Shown here: positions 17,015 through 25,650 of the stretch, one piece after another | How the letters are laid out: each line of letters begins with the position of its first letter | Position numbering within the stretch: the first letter of the stretch is position 1 | Origin: Rhodococcoides corynebacterioides NBRC 14404 | GTDB lineage: Bacteria; Actinomycetota; Actinomycetes; Mycobacteriales; Mycobacteriaceae | Assembly (NCBI RefSeq): GCF_001894765.1 | Contig: NZ_BCWV01000001.1 | Span: 186,001-250,000 of the forward strand | Direction of reading: 5' to 3' | DNA: 64,000 nt | The notes under the pieces: model-generated | The model's input: the letters and a program-made list of their open reading frames with translations, nothing else | What the model was told of the DNA's origin: nothing | Databases searched by the model: none | Translations under genes and position numbers: made by a program

Positions 17015-17380
17015 TTACACGTTGAAATGCTGGTTCGGCGCACTGACCCAAATGCGCTGACTGATGTTGTACACGGGAATGGCCACCGGGCGCCACCAAG
17101 ACTTGCACCAAATGGCTCCGGTCAAGTTGTTGGCAGTCCCGACCTTCGCATTGATGCGAATGGTATCGCCAACGGCCTTGGGAACGCTGCCGTATTGGGA
17201 CCCCATTTGCACGGCGACAACTCTGCCCCCACCCATCTGGCTGCACCGCCAATCCCCGAACTTGACCGTAACGGTCGGAAGGGCAGCTTGTGCGGTGGAG
17301 GGTGGAACGATGATCGGCCCCACTAGTCCAGCCGCGATGACACTCACCCCGGCAACGAACTTCTTCAACTTGTTGGACAT
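17015..17380 (-). CDS. Small secreted protein of unknown function
   Basis: A 121-residue protein with a classical Sec signal: MSNKLKK, a hydrophobic core, and a cleavage region around STAQAALP near residue 34. The mature part of about 87 residues has two Cys (in DWRCSQ and IWCKSW) that could pair, and many aromatic residues near the end. GGGAG precedes ATG 17380 at good spacing. Its GC content is clearly lower than that of its right-hand neighbours, suggesting acquisition. I do not recognise the family. Confidence 0.75.
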   Translation of the reverse strand: MSNKLKKFVAGVSVIAAGLVGPIIVPPSTAQAALPTVTVKFGDWRCSQMGGGRVVAVQMGSQYGSVPKAVGDTIRINAKVGTANNLTGAIWCKSWWRPVAIPVYNISQRIWVSAPNQHFNV

Positions 17381-17688
17381 GTTTGGCTCCCTGATGTCGG
17401 GGGGTGATTGGTTGGAGCGATTTGGTACCGATCGAATGCTCCTGACCGGAACCGTAGCGCAGGGCGGTCCATCTTCGCGTAGTGCGAACGGTCGAATTTC
17501 GAAATACGACTCGGGAGATGTGGACGCAATGCGGCACAGCTCGATCTTTTTTGAGGGAGCAGATTCTTTGGCGTGGAGGCGTAGGTTGATGGTCGCCATC
17601 ACTAATGTTTCTGAGAAACAATTTGTGAGTTGGCGTTACTGCGCACCGGGGACATCTGCGGACGAAAGCCCAGCACGCCTGTCGTGGT
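17381..17688. other. Intergenic region upstream of the secreted-protein gene
   Basis: About 300 bases of lower GC with no gene. It contains the perfect palindrome GTTTCTGAGAAAC at 17607-17619, which could be an operator for the minus-strand gene, though it lies about 225 bases before the start. Confidence 0.4.
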
Positions 17689-20298
17689 TCACCGACTCGC
17701 CGTACTCCCCGCAATCGGGTGCGTAGCGCTGATCAGCTTCGCGAAACAGTGGTCGGCGTCGAGGCCGTTCTGGTCGCACCACCGGTTGGCTCCGGCGGGG
17801 TCCGAGAACGTGGCGCCGGCGGCCGTCACCCAGAAGTCCGAGAAGCTGAACACGCTCCACTCGCCGGACCACATGAGCTTGACGTTCGGGTACTTCAGGC
17901 GCAGGTCGAGGTGTTCGGCGAGGGTGGACGAGTTGTTCCACGTCATTCCGTCGGCGATCAGGCCCGGCTTCTTCGAGCTCAACTGCGGAACCCACCGCTC
18001 GCCGAGGTCCCGCAGGATGACGGGCCGGTCCGCGTTCGCGATCGCGCGCAAGGCGTCGAAGGCGGCGGACTCGGACGTGCCGGTGACCGGCTCGGCCGGC
18101 GCGGAGGCCGTGACCGGTTCGACGTCGGAGCCGAGCTGCGCCCGCGCGCCCGCGGAGTCCCCGCGGTCGCAGTCCACGACGTACCTGGTCCCAGCGGACG
18201 TCGAGCCCCTGGTCGAGCCCGTGGACGAGTCCGGAGGCAACCAGAAGGAGCCGACCGGGAAGCGGAACGACTGCTGGACCGAGCTTTCTCCACCGCCGCT
18301 CGAACCCGAGCCGGTGGTGTCGGATCCCGGAACCGCGAGGGGAGTCTCCGACATGTCGAACAACGCGGAGGCCACGTTCGCCCCGCCGCGCGTGATCGAC
18401 AGCCGCATGGCATTGGACGACAGGACGTCACCCGCCGGGCAGGTGGCCCGCACCTCCATGGTCACCACCAACGCGCCGCTGTCGGTGGTCACCTCGGTGG
18501 GCGTGAACGTCGGCGGAGTCCCGCACGCCGTCACGTAGGAGTCGGACGAGTCCGAGCTCCCGGCGCCGGCGTCACCGGCCGCGATCGCCCCGGCGGGCGG
18601 GCCGGTCGGGTCGAAGCGGTGCAGTGCGTCCGATCCCGCATAGATCAGGCCGTCTCCCGCGGGCACCAACGTGCCACCCCGTTGGTCCACGGGGGACAGC
18701 GGAACGCTCCACAATTCCGATCCGTCCTCCAACGAGAAGGCGGCCAGCGTCGAATCCGCCGCCGACAGGAACGCGCGACCGTCGGTCGCATCGACGGTCG
18801 CGCCGCGGCGAGGCGCCGTCCACAGAGTGTCGCCCGTCGCGACGTCGAGTGCCTCCGTCCGGTCACCGGACGGCACGATGATCGTCGATCCGATCAACGC
18901 TGCCTCCGACGTCTTGTCCGCGAGATCGGGCCGGGCCCAACGGAGGTCGCCCGTCACGGGGTCGAGGGCTCCGCCGCCGCGATACAGAAATGGTGCAGAC
19001 GGGTCCGCGTCGGCGACGAAGGCGTAGTCGATCGGAGCGTCGTTCGCGGTCGCCGTGGTGAGCCCGTCGCTGGAGACGATCGCCGGTGTGAACTCGCCGC
19101 TCGACGGGCTGTCGGGGCATCGATTGGTCATGACGGCGCGCCCGCCCAGTGGATACGAGTACCCGGTGTTCGAGATGACGAGGTCGCCGTCCGTGGTGTC
19201 CGCCACCACGGACGTGCCGGACATCTTGACCAACACGCTTCCCACCACGTCGAAGGTGCTGCTGTCTCCGTTGCCCGCTATCGAGCAGCGATCGTCCGGA
19301 TAAGACCGAGACCACGAGGCGGTCGGATCGTCGATGGTCCCCTTGCTGATGACCGACGCCTCAGCATCCTGGTCCCAGCCGCTGACGTAGAGGTCGGATC
19401 CGCTCACGTAGACGGCGCCGACGTACGCCGCCACCTCGTGGGTGGAGTCGACCGAACCGGTCGAGGCGTCGAGGAATTGGACGCTGCTGGACCCGGGGGT
19501 CGAGCCTCGGTCGATACAGGGCAGCCGTCCGTCGAGGGTGGCGTTGGCGCACCCACCGAAGTTGTCGATCACGTGCGTCCACTCGACCGTGCCGTCGGTG
19601 GCGTCGACCGCCGCGATGGTCGTCGACCGTGTCGACCCGTCCCGTGCGGCCATAAAAGTGCGTTCGCCATCGACGATCGCCCCGGGCCGTTCGTAATCCT
19701 GCTCTCCGAACAAGGGGTTGAAGAAGTAGCTGTCCGGCCCCGGAACCACCGAGGACGGCTCCAGCGACCAGGCCGCAGTCGGTGCCGTGGGGAACGTTCC
19801 CCCGGTGAGGGCGTCTGCGACAGTCGCTGTCTCCGTGCCGGAATGGGGCCGCACGACCACGACGACGGCAGCCGCGAGGGCCACGACGACGGCTGCGACA
19901 GCAGCCCCCAGAAGGACGACGCGACGACGTCCCGACCGCGGCACGCTGCCCGGTTCCGTCGACGACGCCGGTGCGTCGCCCGAACCGGTGAGCGGTGTTG
20001 GTGTCGGCTCTTCGGGGGTTGCCGGACGGTCGAGCGCAGCCGGTGGGGCGGGGGTCGTGTCCGTGGTCGACGGCGGGGCGTCCGGCGTGGCGCGCGGTGA
20101 CGTCGACAGCGACACAACGGGTGTGGTCGGTCGGGGCTTCTCGGTGCGCTTGGTCAGCGGGACAACCGGCCGCGCCTGCGGGGGCGGTGGCGGCGGCGGA
20201 GCCGACTCCGGACCGGCGGACGGGAGGGGTCCGGGCGGCGGCGGGGGCGGCGGTCCGGGTGGTGGCGGCGGCGGTGGCGGCGGGGGAGCCCCGGTCAT
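17689..20298 (-). CDS. Proline-rich membrane-anchored PQQ-type beta-propeller protein
   Basis: An 869-residue protein. The cytoplasmic N-terminal third is low complexity: a run of Pro with Gly breaks, then Pro/Thr/Ser-rich sequence to about residue 120. One transmembrane helix follows (VVLLGAAVAAVVVALAA). Outside is a propeller with repeated ATDGTVEW, DPVTGDLRW, DVATGDTLW and LEDGSELW blades of the PQQ-like type (about 150-600), then a beta domain and a C-terminal domain ending near LISATHPI. Such proteins in actinobacteria are thought to be surface sensors or scaffolds. ATG 20298 overlaps the stop of the upstream PH/LRV gene, so both are one unit. Confidence 0.8.
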   Translation of the reverse strand: MTGAPPPPPPPPPPGPPPPPPPGPLPSAGPESAPPPPPPPQARPVVPLTKRTEKPRPTTPVVSLSTSPRATPDAPPSTTDTTPAPPAALDRPATPEEPTPTPLTGSGDAPASSTEPGSVPRSGRRRVVLLGAAVAAVVVALAAAVVVVVRPHSGTETATVADALTGGTFPTAPTAAWSLEPSSVVPGPDSYFFNPLFGEQDYERPGAIVDGERTFMAARDGSTRSTTIAAVDATDGTVEWTHVIDNFGGCANATLDGRLPCIDRGSTPGSSSVQFLDASTGSVDSTHEVAAYVGAVYVSGSDLYVSGWDQDAEASVISKGTIDDPTASWSRSYPDDRCSIAGNGDSSTFDVVGSVLVKMSGTSVVADTTDGDLVISNTGYSYPLGGRAVMTNRCPDSPSSGEFTPAIVSSDGLTTATANDAPIDYAFVADADPSAPFLYRGGGALDPVTGDLRWARPDLADKTSEAALIGSTIIVPSGDRTEALDVATGDTLWTAPRRGATVDATDGRAFLSAADSTLAAFSLEDGSELWSVPLSPVDQRGGTLVPAGDGLIYAGSDALHRFDPTGPPAGAIAAGDAGAGSSDSSDSYVTACGTPPTFTPTEVTTDSGALVVTMEVRATCPAGDVLSSNAMRLSITRGGANVASALFDMSETPLAVPGSDTTGSGSSGGGESSVQQSFRFPVGSFWLPPDSSTGSTRGSTSAGTRYVVDCDRGDSAGARAQLGSDVEPVTASAPAEPVTGTSESAAFDALRAIANADRPVILRDLGERWVPQLSSKKPGLIADGMTWNNSSTLAEHLDLRLKYPNVKLMWSGEWSVFSFSDFWVTAAGATFSDPAGANRWCDQNGLDADHCFAKLISATHPIAGSTASR

Positions 20299-21071
20299 AC
20301 TCGTGCGGCCAGGGCGCGTTCGACCTCCGGGTCGCCGAGGCCGCGGAGCCAGTCGAGCAGTCCCGGATAGCAATTGGGGTTGGCTGCCACCGTGGACCTC
20401 AGTGAGGGCTCGTGCTCCGCGATCTGTGAGAGCACCGCCTGCGGAGTGGTGGGGTCCGACGCCTGCGCCGCGGTGAAGCGGGACGGAGCGGACGACGGGG
20501 CCGCCGACGTGGGCGCGGGGATGACGACGGTCGGGTCGGTGACCGGCGCCGCCGGAACCCCGGACTCCACGGGCTGCTCGCGCGCGAACACGATATCGTT
20601 CACCGCCCGCTTGGCCGCCTCCACCTTCGCGCGCTCCGATTTCGAGGCTGCAGCGAAGAGGACGCCACCACCGTGGTTGCGGAAGCCGATGCCGAGTTCG
20701 TGCGCCGTGTAGAGCAGAAACGCCCCCAACCCGATCACCAGCAGACCGATCACGGAGAGCGCGGGGCTCAGCGCAGCCATTCCCGCGGTCAGGTACAGCC
20801 CCATGATGACCCCGATGCCACCCTGGATGAGCTTCCGCGTCGAGAACGACTCCCCGGCGTTGATCTGGGAGACGTGGCGCAGTGGGCTTGTCTGTTCGTT
20901 GTAGCCCCTTGGAATGATGCCGAAGATGGCATTGGGCTGCCGCACGATGACCCGGCGGTCGGTGATGACCATGGTCGTCTTGAACTGCGTCAGAATGATG
21001 TTGGGGCTGAACTGCTCCGAGAAGCGTTCACGTTCACCGGGGGCCAGCGTGATGGCGGGGTCTTGGCTCAC
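20295..21071 (-). CDS. Membrane protein with PH-like and variant leucine-rich-repeat regions
   Basis: A 258-residue protein. Residues 1-75 (ERFSEQFSPNIILTQFKTTM, VITDRRVIV) resemble bacterial PH-type domains. Two hydrophobic segments follow (about 85-125). A Pro/Ala linker leads to a C-terminal region, ASDPTTPQAVLSQIAEHEP to LLDWLRGLGDPEVERAL, that matches the variant leucine-rich repeat of actinobacterial proteins. GTG 21071 is my start choice, because the long in-frame upstream extension is Arg/Gly-rich and not protein-like. It is coupled to the propeller gene by ATGA. Function unknown. Confidence 0.75.
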   Translation of the reverse strand: MSQDPAITLAPGERERFSEQFSPNIILTQFKTTMVITDRRVIVRQPNAIFGIIPRGYNEQTSPLRHVSQINAGESFSTRKLIQGGIGVIMGLYLTAGMAALSPALSVIGLLVIGLGAFLLYTAHELGIGFRNHGGGVLFAAASKSERAKVEAAKRAVNDIVFAREQPVESGVPAAPVTDPTVVIPAPTSAAPSSAPSRFTAAQASDPTTPQAVLSQIAEHEPSLRSTVAANPNCYPGLLDWLRGLGDPEVERALAARV

Positions 21072-21780
21072 TGATGGTCCGTTCTGTGTGTATCGACCGG
21101 AGAGCCAGTGTTTCCCGTCGGATCGCCGGCCACCATCGCCCGAGTGAACGACAGCCAGGCGCCGACCGCTGCGGAGTTGTCGTCCGAACGAACCAATCTG
21201 CGGCACCAGCACGATCACGGGAGCCCGGCCGTGTGACCATCGCTCGTGGCCTCGAACATTCCTGGCATTGGTTCCGTCGGCGCGGGGTGGTCCGAGGCGC
21301 TGCGTGCCGAGTCGACCGGCCGCCCTCCCGTGCAGTCGAGGACTTTGTCGAGGGCGGGTGCGGGGGCGTCGCATACCCGGGCGTCAGCGCCCACAACTCG
21401 CGTCGAACGCCGGGATCCCGGCGATCGGACCGACTTCGGGGCACTCGCGCCCGCGAGTATCGCCACAAGATCCGCCCGATAGCCGCGAATCGGCGGGTTC
21501 TCACCCGATTGTGTGCCGACACTCGCGCTCCCACCTATCTCCGCGATACCCGGGGCGTGACGACTGCGCCGACCGGTAGTGGAATCTGAGCCCCGCTCTC
21601 CGGGGCCCACATTCCACAATCGAGGGCAGGTGACTCCAGGACGCGGGACCGACCTTGCGCCCGTGTCCCCGAACCACTTTCGTGCATCCACGTCATTCAC
21701 ACCCGCCCCGCCGACCCGTTGACTGAAGCCATCGGGGGAGCGGCATCCGGCCGCCCCGGGAACGATGTGGGAGAGACGAG
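21072..21780. other. Long intergenic region without a recognisable gene
   Basis: About 700 bases between divergent genes. Open frames on both strands are Arg-rich and unconvincing, and no clear terminator or promoter stands out. Something small could be hidden here, but I see no support for it. Confidence 0.5.
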
Positions 21781-22122
21781 ATGGTGGGTTCGGCGATCGT
21801 GGCGGCCACGGCGATCACGGCGGCACTGGCGGGTGGGGGATCGATCCTCCCGCCGGACATCCAGGGCGTCGTGGAATCTGCCGAGGTGCAGGTGGACGAG
21901 TGCTCGCAGGCCGTGCTGTCCAACGGCATCGGCGCGGCCGGGCTGGGGGCGGCGATCGGGGCGTCCGGCGGATGGGTCGGGACGGCGGTCGGTGCCGTGC
22001 TCGGCGGTGCCGGCGGGGTGGCGGCGGGCGTCGTCACCGAGTGCCCCCGCGAGATCGAGGGACGGCCCGTGCCGGCGCCCGACGAGCCGCGGGTGGGACA
22101 CAAGCGCAACTCGCACAAGTGA
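21781..22122 (+). CDS. Small Gly/Ala-rich membrane or secreted protein
   Basis: A 113-residue protein: a hydrophobic N-terminus (MVGSAIVAATAITAALA) that may be a signal peptide, a short polar part with one Cys, a Gly-rich hydrophobic segment (GAAGLGAAIGAS, VGAVLGGAGGVAAGV) like glycine-zipper membrane proteins, and a polar tail. ATG 21781 has GGGAGAG upstream. Its stop overlaps the next GTG. Glycine-zipper proteins insert in or across membranes; the role here is unknown. Confidence 0.65.
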   Translation: MVGSAIVAATAITAALAGGGSILPPDIQGVVESAEVQVDECSQAVLSNGIGAAGLGAAIGASGGWVGTAVGAVLGGAGGVAAGVVTECPREIEGRPVPAPDEPRVGHKRNSHK

Positions 22123-22268
22123 CCCGGAGTCGGCATCTGTTCGTGGCCGCGTTGTTCGCCGCCGCGGCGTCGGTGGGGTTCCTCACCGGCGCCGGGACGG
22201 TGGCGTCGTGGTGCTTCGTCGCGGCGTCTGCGGTGTTCGTGACCCGCGCCGTGCTGGCACGCGAGTGA
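22119..22268 (+). CDS. Small membrane protein coupled to the preceding gene
   Basis: A 49-residue frame starting GTG 22119 inside the stop of the preceding gene (GTGA). It is almost wholly hydrophobic with two helices (HLFVAALFAAAASVGFLTGA and ASWCFVAASAVFVTRAVLA). The tight overlap and membrane character support a real gene. Confidence 0.55.
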   Translation: MTRSRHLFVAALFAAAASVGFLTGAGTVASWCFVAASAVFVTRAVLARE

Positions 22269-22410
22269 CCGGTGGGGCGTCCGCGACAGCTGTGACTGCG
22301 AACCGCGCGCCCTTGTAACGATTCTGTCCGAACACCGAAGAACTACCGGGGAACGACGCCGGAAACGGTATCTTTCCCCGAAACGAAGCCCTTCACCCCG
22401 GGAGCACGAG

Positions 22411-22557
22411 ATGCGACGTCCTCACTTCGGCCTTCATGCGGCCCTTCTTCGTCGCTACCCGATGAGCCCGTGGCTCCACTTGTTCCCGACCAGGCCGGCG
22501 GAGCAGGCAGCCGCGCCCACGCGGGTGAGCCCGCCCCGGACCACGCACGCCGCCTGA
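22411..22557 (+). CDS. Possible small protein
   Basis: A 48-codon frame (MRRPHFGLHAALLRRYPMSP and onward) with GGGAG placed six bases before ATG. The sequence is basic with no recognised family. It ends ten bases before the convergent ANTAR gene. I list it only because the ribosome site is good; it may be chance. Confidence 0.3.
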   Translation: MRRPHFGLHAALLRRYPMSPWLHLFPTRPAEQAAAPTRVSPPRTTHAA

Positions 22558-22567
22558 CCGCAAGCGG

Positions 22568-23260
22568 CTACTGCAGCCGCGACTCCACGACCTGCTCGGC
22601 CAGGGTGACGACCGGGGTGTTGGTGTCCTGGGACAGCTTGCGCAGCATCTCGAACGCCTGCACGGCGTCCACCTTGTACTCCGCCATGATCATGCCCTTG
22701 GCCTGACCGATCACGTCCCGCCGAGCGATGGCGCTGGCGAAGCCGCCGAACTGCTTGCTCGCGTGCAGAGCCAGGGCCGCGTGGGTGGCGTAGACCAGGC
22801 CGATCTCGCCGGACTCGGTGTCGAACGCCCCGACCTGGTCCGAGAACAGATTGAGCGCGCCCTGCGAGCCCTGGTGGGTGAAGAGCTGGAAGGACATCGA
22901 CGACCGCGCGGGCGTCTCGGCGATCACGCGCGCCGAGAAGTCCGGCCACCGCGGGTCGGTCTCGATCTCGTCCACCCGCACCATCGGCTGCTCCCACGCC
23001 GCCTCGAGGCAGGGCCCCTGGTCCGTCTCCTTCTGCAGCCGATCCAGCGTGTTCATCAGCGGATCGGTGGGGGCCAGCGTCTCGAAGGTCTTGTCCTTGC
23101 TGACCAGCAGCACACCGGCGTGCTGCGCGCCCGGAACGTGCTCGATGGCGCCGGCGGTGATGGCCTCGAGAACGCGGTCGACTCCGCCCTCGTCGCCGAC
23201 GGCGGTCGCGTGCATCTGCCGTGCCGTCTCGGCGATGGCGCGATGGACGTCGATCGTCAT
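22568..23260 (-). CDS. GAF-ANTAR transcription antitermination regulator
   Basis: A 230-residue protein. The GAF domain (about 15-160) has AGVLLVSKDKTFETLAPTD, ETDQGPCLEAAWEQPMVRVD and DPRWPDF. The ANTAR domain (about 170-228) has IARRDVIGQAKGMIMAEYKV, AFEMLRKLSQDTNTPVV and LAEQVV. ANTAR binds paired RNA hexaloop stem-loops and blocks termination; GAF would sense a ligand or redox state. ATG 23260 is preceded by AGGAG at five bases; ATG 23314 would add 18 residues. It is divergent from the mannosyltransferase gene. It gives the intact reference for the frameshifted copy at 11208-12007. Confidence 0.88.
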   Translation of the reverse strand: MTIDVHRAIAETARQMHATAVGDEGGVDRVLEAITAGAIEHVPGAQHAGVLLVSKDKTFETLAPTDPLMNTLDRLQKETDQGPCLEAAWEQPMVRVDEIETDPRWPDFSARVIAETPARSSMSFQLFTHQGSQGALNLFSDQVGAFDTESGEIGLVYATHAALALHASKQFGGFASAIARRDVIGQAKGMIMAEYKVDAVQAFEMLRKLSQDTNTPVVTLAEQVVESRLQ

Positions 23261-23428
23261 GGTGCTCCTGCTCCTGCTTCCGCTCGGAAAATCGGACTCG
23301 TTCTCGGTACTCATCTCACCACGACCGATTCGACGCAGCGCCGAGAACCAGACGAGCGGGACCGCGCCGCGAACCGTGCCGTATGTCCGGTTCTTGCGAT
23401 TCGCGAGCCGATCGATCACCATTCCACG

Positions 23429-24172
23429 GTGTCGGAAGCCCCCACAGACCCCCGCATCACCGTCGTGGTCCCCACGTACAACGAGCGCGAGAACCTCCCC
23501 AAGCTCGTCGGCATGCTCACCGACCTGCAGTTGCCGAACCTGGGAGTGCTCGTCGTCGACGACGGATCGCCCGACGGCACCGGCGACGTGGCGGAGCAGC
23601 TGAGCCGCGACGCCGCCATCCCGGTGAGTGTTCTTCATCGCACCACCAAGGACGGCCTCGGCCGCGCGTACGTCGCCGGCATCGTGCGGGCCCTGGACGA
23701 CGGCGCCGACATCGTCGTCCAGATGGACGCCGACCTCTCGCACCCCTGCGAGGCCATCCCGCGCATGGTGGCCGAGTTGCGGACCACCGATGCCGCCGTC
23801 GTCCTCGGCTCCCGCTACGTTCCCGGCGGCGCCGTCGCCGAGGACTGGCCCTGGCATCGCAAGGCCCTGTCGAAGTTCGCCAATCTCTACGTCAACGCCA
23901 TCCTGCGGTTGAAGGTGCGCGACGCGACGGCCGGCTTCAAGGCGTGGCGCGCGTCGACGCTGCGTACCATCGACGTAGCATCCGTGGGTAGCAACGGATA
24001 CGCGTTTCAGGTCGAGATGAATTTTCGCGTCGTCGAGCACGGTCTCCGCATCGCCGAAGTGCCCATTCGCTTCGAAGAGCGAGTCGACGGCGCGTCGAAG
24101 ATGAGTCTTGCCGTACAACTCGAATCGGCCGCCGTCCCCTGGCGGCTTCGGCGCTCCGGCCTCGGCAAGTAG
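23429..24172 (+). CDS. Polyprenol-phosphate mannosyltransferase-type GT2 (Ppm/DPM1-like)
   Basis: A 247-residue GT2 enzyme that lacks membrane segments, like the catalytic part of mycobacterial Ppm1 and eukaryotic DPM1. Motifs are VVVPTYNERENLPKLV, VVDDGSPDGTGDVAE, the KDGLGRAYVAG segment, QMDADLSHP (metal site), VLGSRYVPGG and VRDATAGFKAWR. It should transfer mannose from GDP-mannose to polyprenyl phosphate, the donor for lipomannan and protein mannosylation outside the membrane. Start GTG 23429 fits the usual N-terminal length. GDP-mannose is also the substrate for gmd in this window. Confidence 0.88.
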   Translation: MSEAPTDPRITVVVPTYNERENLPKLVGMLTDLQLPNLGVLVVDDGSPDGTGDVAEQLSRDAAIPVSVLHRTTKDGLGRAYVAGIVRALDDGADIVVQMDADLSHPCEAIPRMVAELRTTDAAVVLGSRYVPGGAVAEDWPWHRKALSKFANLYVNAILRLKVRDATAGFKAWRASTLRTIDVASVGSNGYAFQVEMNFRVVEHGLRIAEVPIRFEERVDGASKMSLAVQLESAAVPWRLRRSGLGK

Positions 24173-24201
24173 CTCGACCCGATCGGAGGGAGCGTTGCCG
24201 G

Positions 24202-24915
24202 GTGAATCCGGAATACGAGGACTCCGACGCGGCTGCGCGGCGTCCCTCCTTCACCGGTGTCCGTAACCTCGTGGAGGCCTGCGCCCGTCTGACGGAGGCG
24301 GACGGCGCGGCCGTCGCCCTGCTCGGGACCTCCCGCAACGTGCGCCAGCTGGTCTACGCCACCGACCCCCGGTCGCTGCGCCTCGACGAGCTGCAATTCA
24401 CCCTGGGCGAAGGGCCGTGCGCCGATGCTCACCGAGACGACGAGCCCGTTCGTATCGACGACATCGCCGGTCCCGAGGCGGCCTCACGGTGGCCCATGTT
24501 CTCCCGCGGAGCCGCTGAGCTGGGAGTGCGCGGACTCTTCGCCTATCCACTGGAGGCGGAGGTGCCGTTCGGCGTGCTCGAGATCCATCGGCTCACCCCG
24601 GGAGACCTGACGGCCGCCCAGCACGACGCGGCTCTCCTGTGCGCGGAGTCGCTCACCAACGGCATTCTCGCTACCTTCGCGCACCCGACGTTCGTGGAAC
24701 GCGGCGGATCCCCGCCAGCGTCCGACGACCCGTACGACCGCCGTTCCGTCTATCTGGCCGCCGGGATGGTGGCCGTCCAGCTCCGCGCCTCCACATCCGT
24801 GGCGATGGACCGACTCCGCGCGCACGCGTTCGCAGAGGGGGCGAGCCTGACCGAGGTTGCCGCCGCCGTCCTGTCCCGCCGCCTCACCTTCAGGGACGAA
24901 GGAGACCGACCTTGA
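24202..24915 (+). CDS. GAF-ANTAR regulator
   Basis: A 237-residue protein. The GAF domain contains DELQFTLGEGPCADAHRDDE and the SRWPMF segment. The C-terminal 55 residues (SVYLAAGMVAVQLRASTSVA, MDRLRAHAFAEGASLTEVA, AAVLSRRLTF) are an ANTAR domain. GTG 24202 lies 11 bases after GGAGGG. Its stop overlaps the TTG start of another GAF protein (TTGA), so the pair is co-translated and may act together. Confidence 0.85.
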   Translation: MNPEYEDSDAAARRPSFTGVRNLVEACARLTEADGAAVALLGTSRNVRQLVYATDPRSLRLDELQFTLGEGPCADAHRDDEPVRIDDIAGPEAASRWPMFSRGAAELGVRGLFAYPLEAEVPFGVLEIHRLTPGDLTAAQHDAALLCAESLTNGILATFAHPTFVERGGSPPASDDPYDRRSVYLAAGMVAVQLRASTSVAMDRLRAHAFAEGASLTEVAAAVLSRRLTFRDEGDRP

Positions 24916-25640
24916 CCACCCCCGTCGTTCGACTGGCTCTCGCCGACATCACCGCCACTCTCTGCACCCGCTTCGACATCACGGCGCTCCTCGAGAAGAT
25001 CGCGGCCACGGCGCAGGACGCGTACGGAGCGCGAGGAGTGGTCATCGGCCTACTCGACGACGGTGGGGCGTTGCGCGCCGCGGTCACCACGCCCGTCGCC
25101 CGCGTGGCGGTCGACGAGACACTCCTGACCGACGGCCCGATCCTCGCGAGTGCGCGGGAGATCGCCGTCGCGACCGTCGCCGATACCAGCGCGGACACTC
25201 GGTGGAGCACCTTCGCCGCCGCCGCGAACGCCGCGGGGGTGGGCGCCGTCCGTGCCTTCCCCATCACGTCCCTCGGTGTCGGGTTGGGCTCGCTCGCCGT
25301 CCACGCCGCCGAACCCTGGGACACCGACCGGCCCGGCGACGTCGGGTCGACGTTGGCACATCTCGCAGCGTTGGCGCTGACCGTCGGTGGCGACGACGAT
25401 CGTCGAGGACGTCCGGCGGCCGCGATACGCGGTGTCCTCGCGGTTGCTGCCCGGCTCGCGGAGGCGACGGGAGCGCTCGCCGAGCTCTTCGGCGAGGACG
25501 TCGATGCCGCGCGTGCCCGGTTGAGCCGACTGTCGCGAGCCCGAGGCATGACGGACACGGTCTACGCGGATGCCGTGGTGGAGCTGATGGACAGGGCGCC
25601 CGAGCGGCTCGCGTCGAGCGCGCTCCTCGACGAACGTTGA
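24912..25640 (+). CDS. GAF-domain protein with a diverged ANTAR-like end
   Basis: A 242-residue protein. Residues 1-160 are a GAF domain (DITATLCTRFDITALLEKIA, ARGVVIGLLDDGGALRAAV). The last 60 residues are helical (RPAAAIRGVLAVAARLAEAT to LSRLSRARGMTDTVYADAVV), with the size and hydrophobic spacing of ANTAR but few conserved residues. The TTG start overlaps the preceding stop and an in-frame upstream extension is not used. It may be a partner or competitor of the preceding GAF-ANTAR protein. Confidence 0.75.
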   Translation: MTTPVVRLALADITATLCTRFDITALLEKIAATAQDAYGARGVVIGLLDDGGALRAAVTTPVARVAVDETLLTDGPILASAREIAVATVADTSADTRWSTFAAAANAAGVGAVRAFPITSLGVGLGSLAVHAAEPWDTDRPGDVGSTLAHLAALALTVGGDDDRRGRPAAAIRGVLAVAARLAEATGALAELFGEDVDAARARLSRLSRARGMTDTVYADAVVELMDRAPERLASSALLDER

Positions 25641-25650
25641 TCCGCGCAGT

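Noticed and set aside
17719-20100. A 793-codon plus-strand open frame opposite the propeller protein
   Set aside because: Shadow of the PQQ-propeller gene; no ribosome site and no family features.
21215-21700. A 161-codon minus-strand gene in the long spacer
   Set aside because: Composition is low complexity and basic, there is no ribosome site, and overlapping frames on both strands are equally open.
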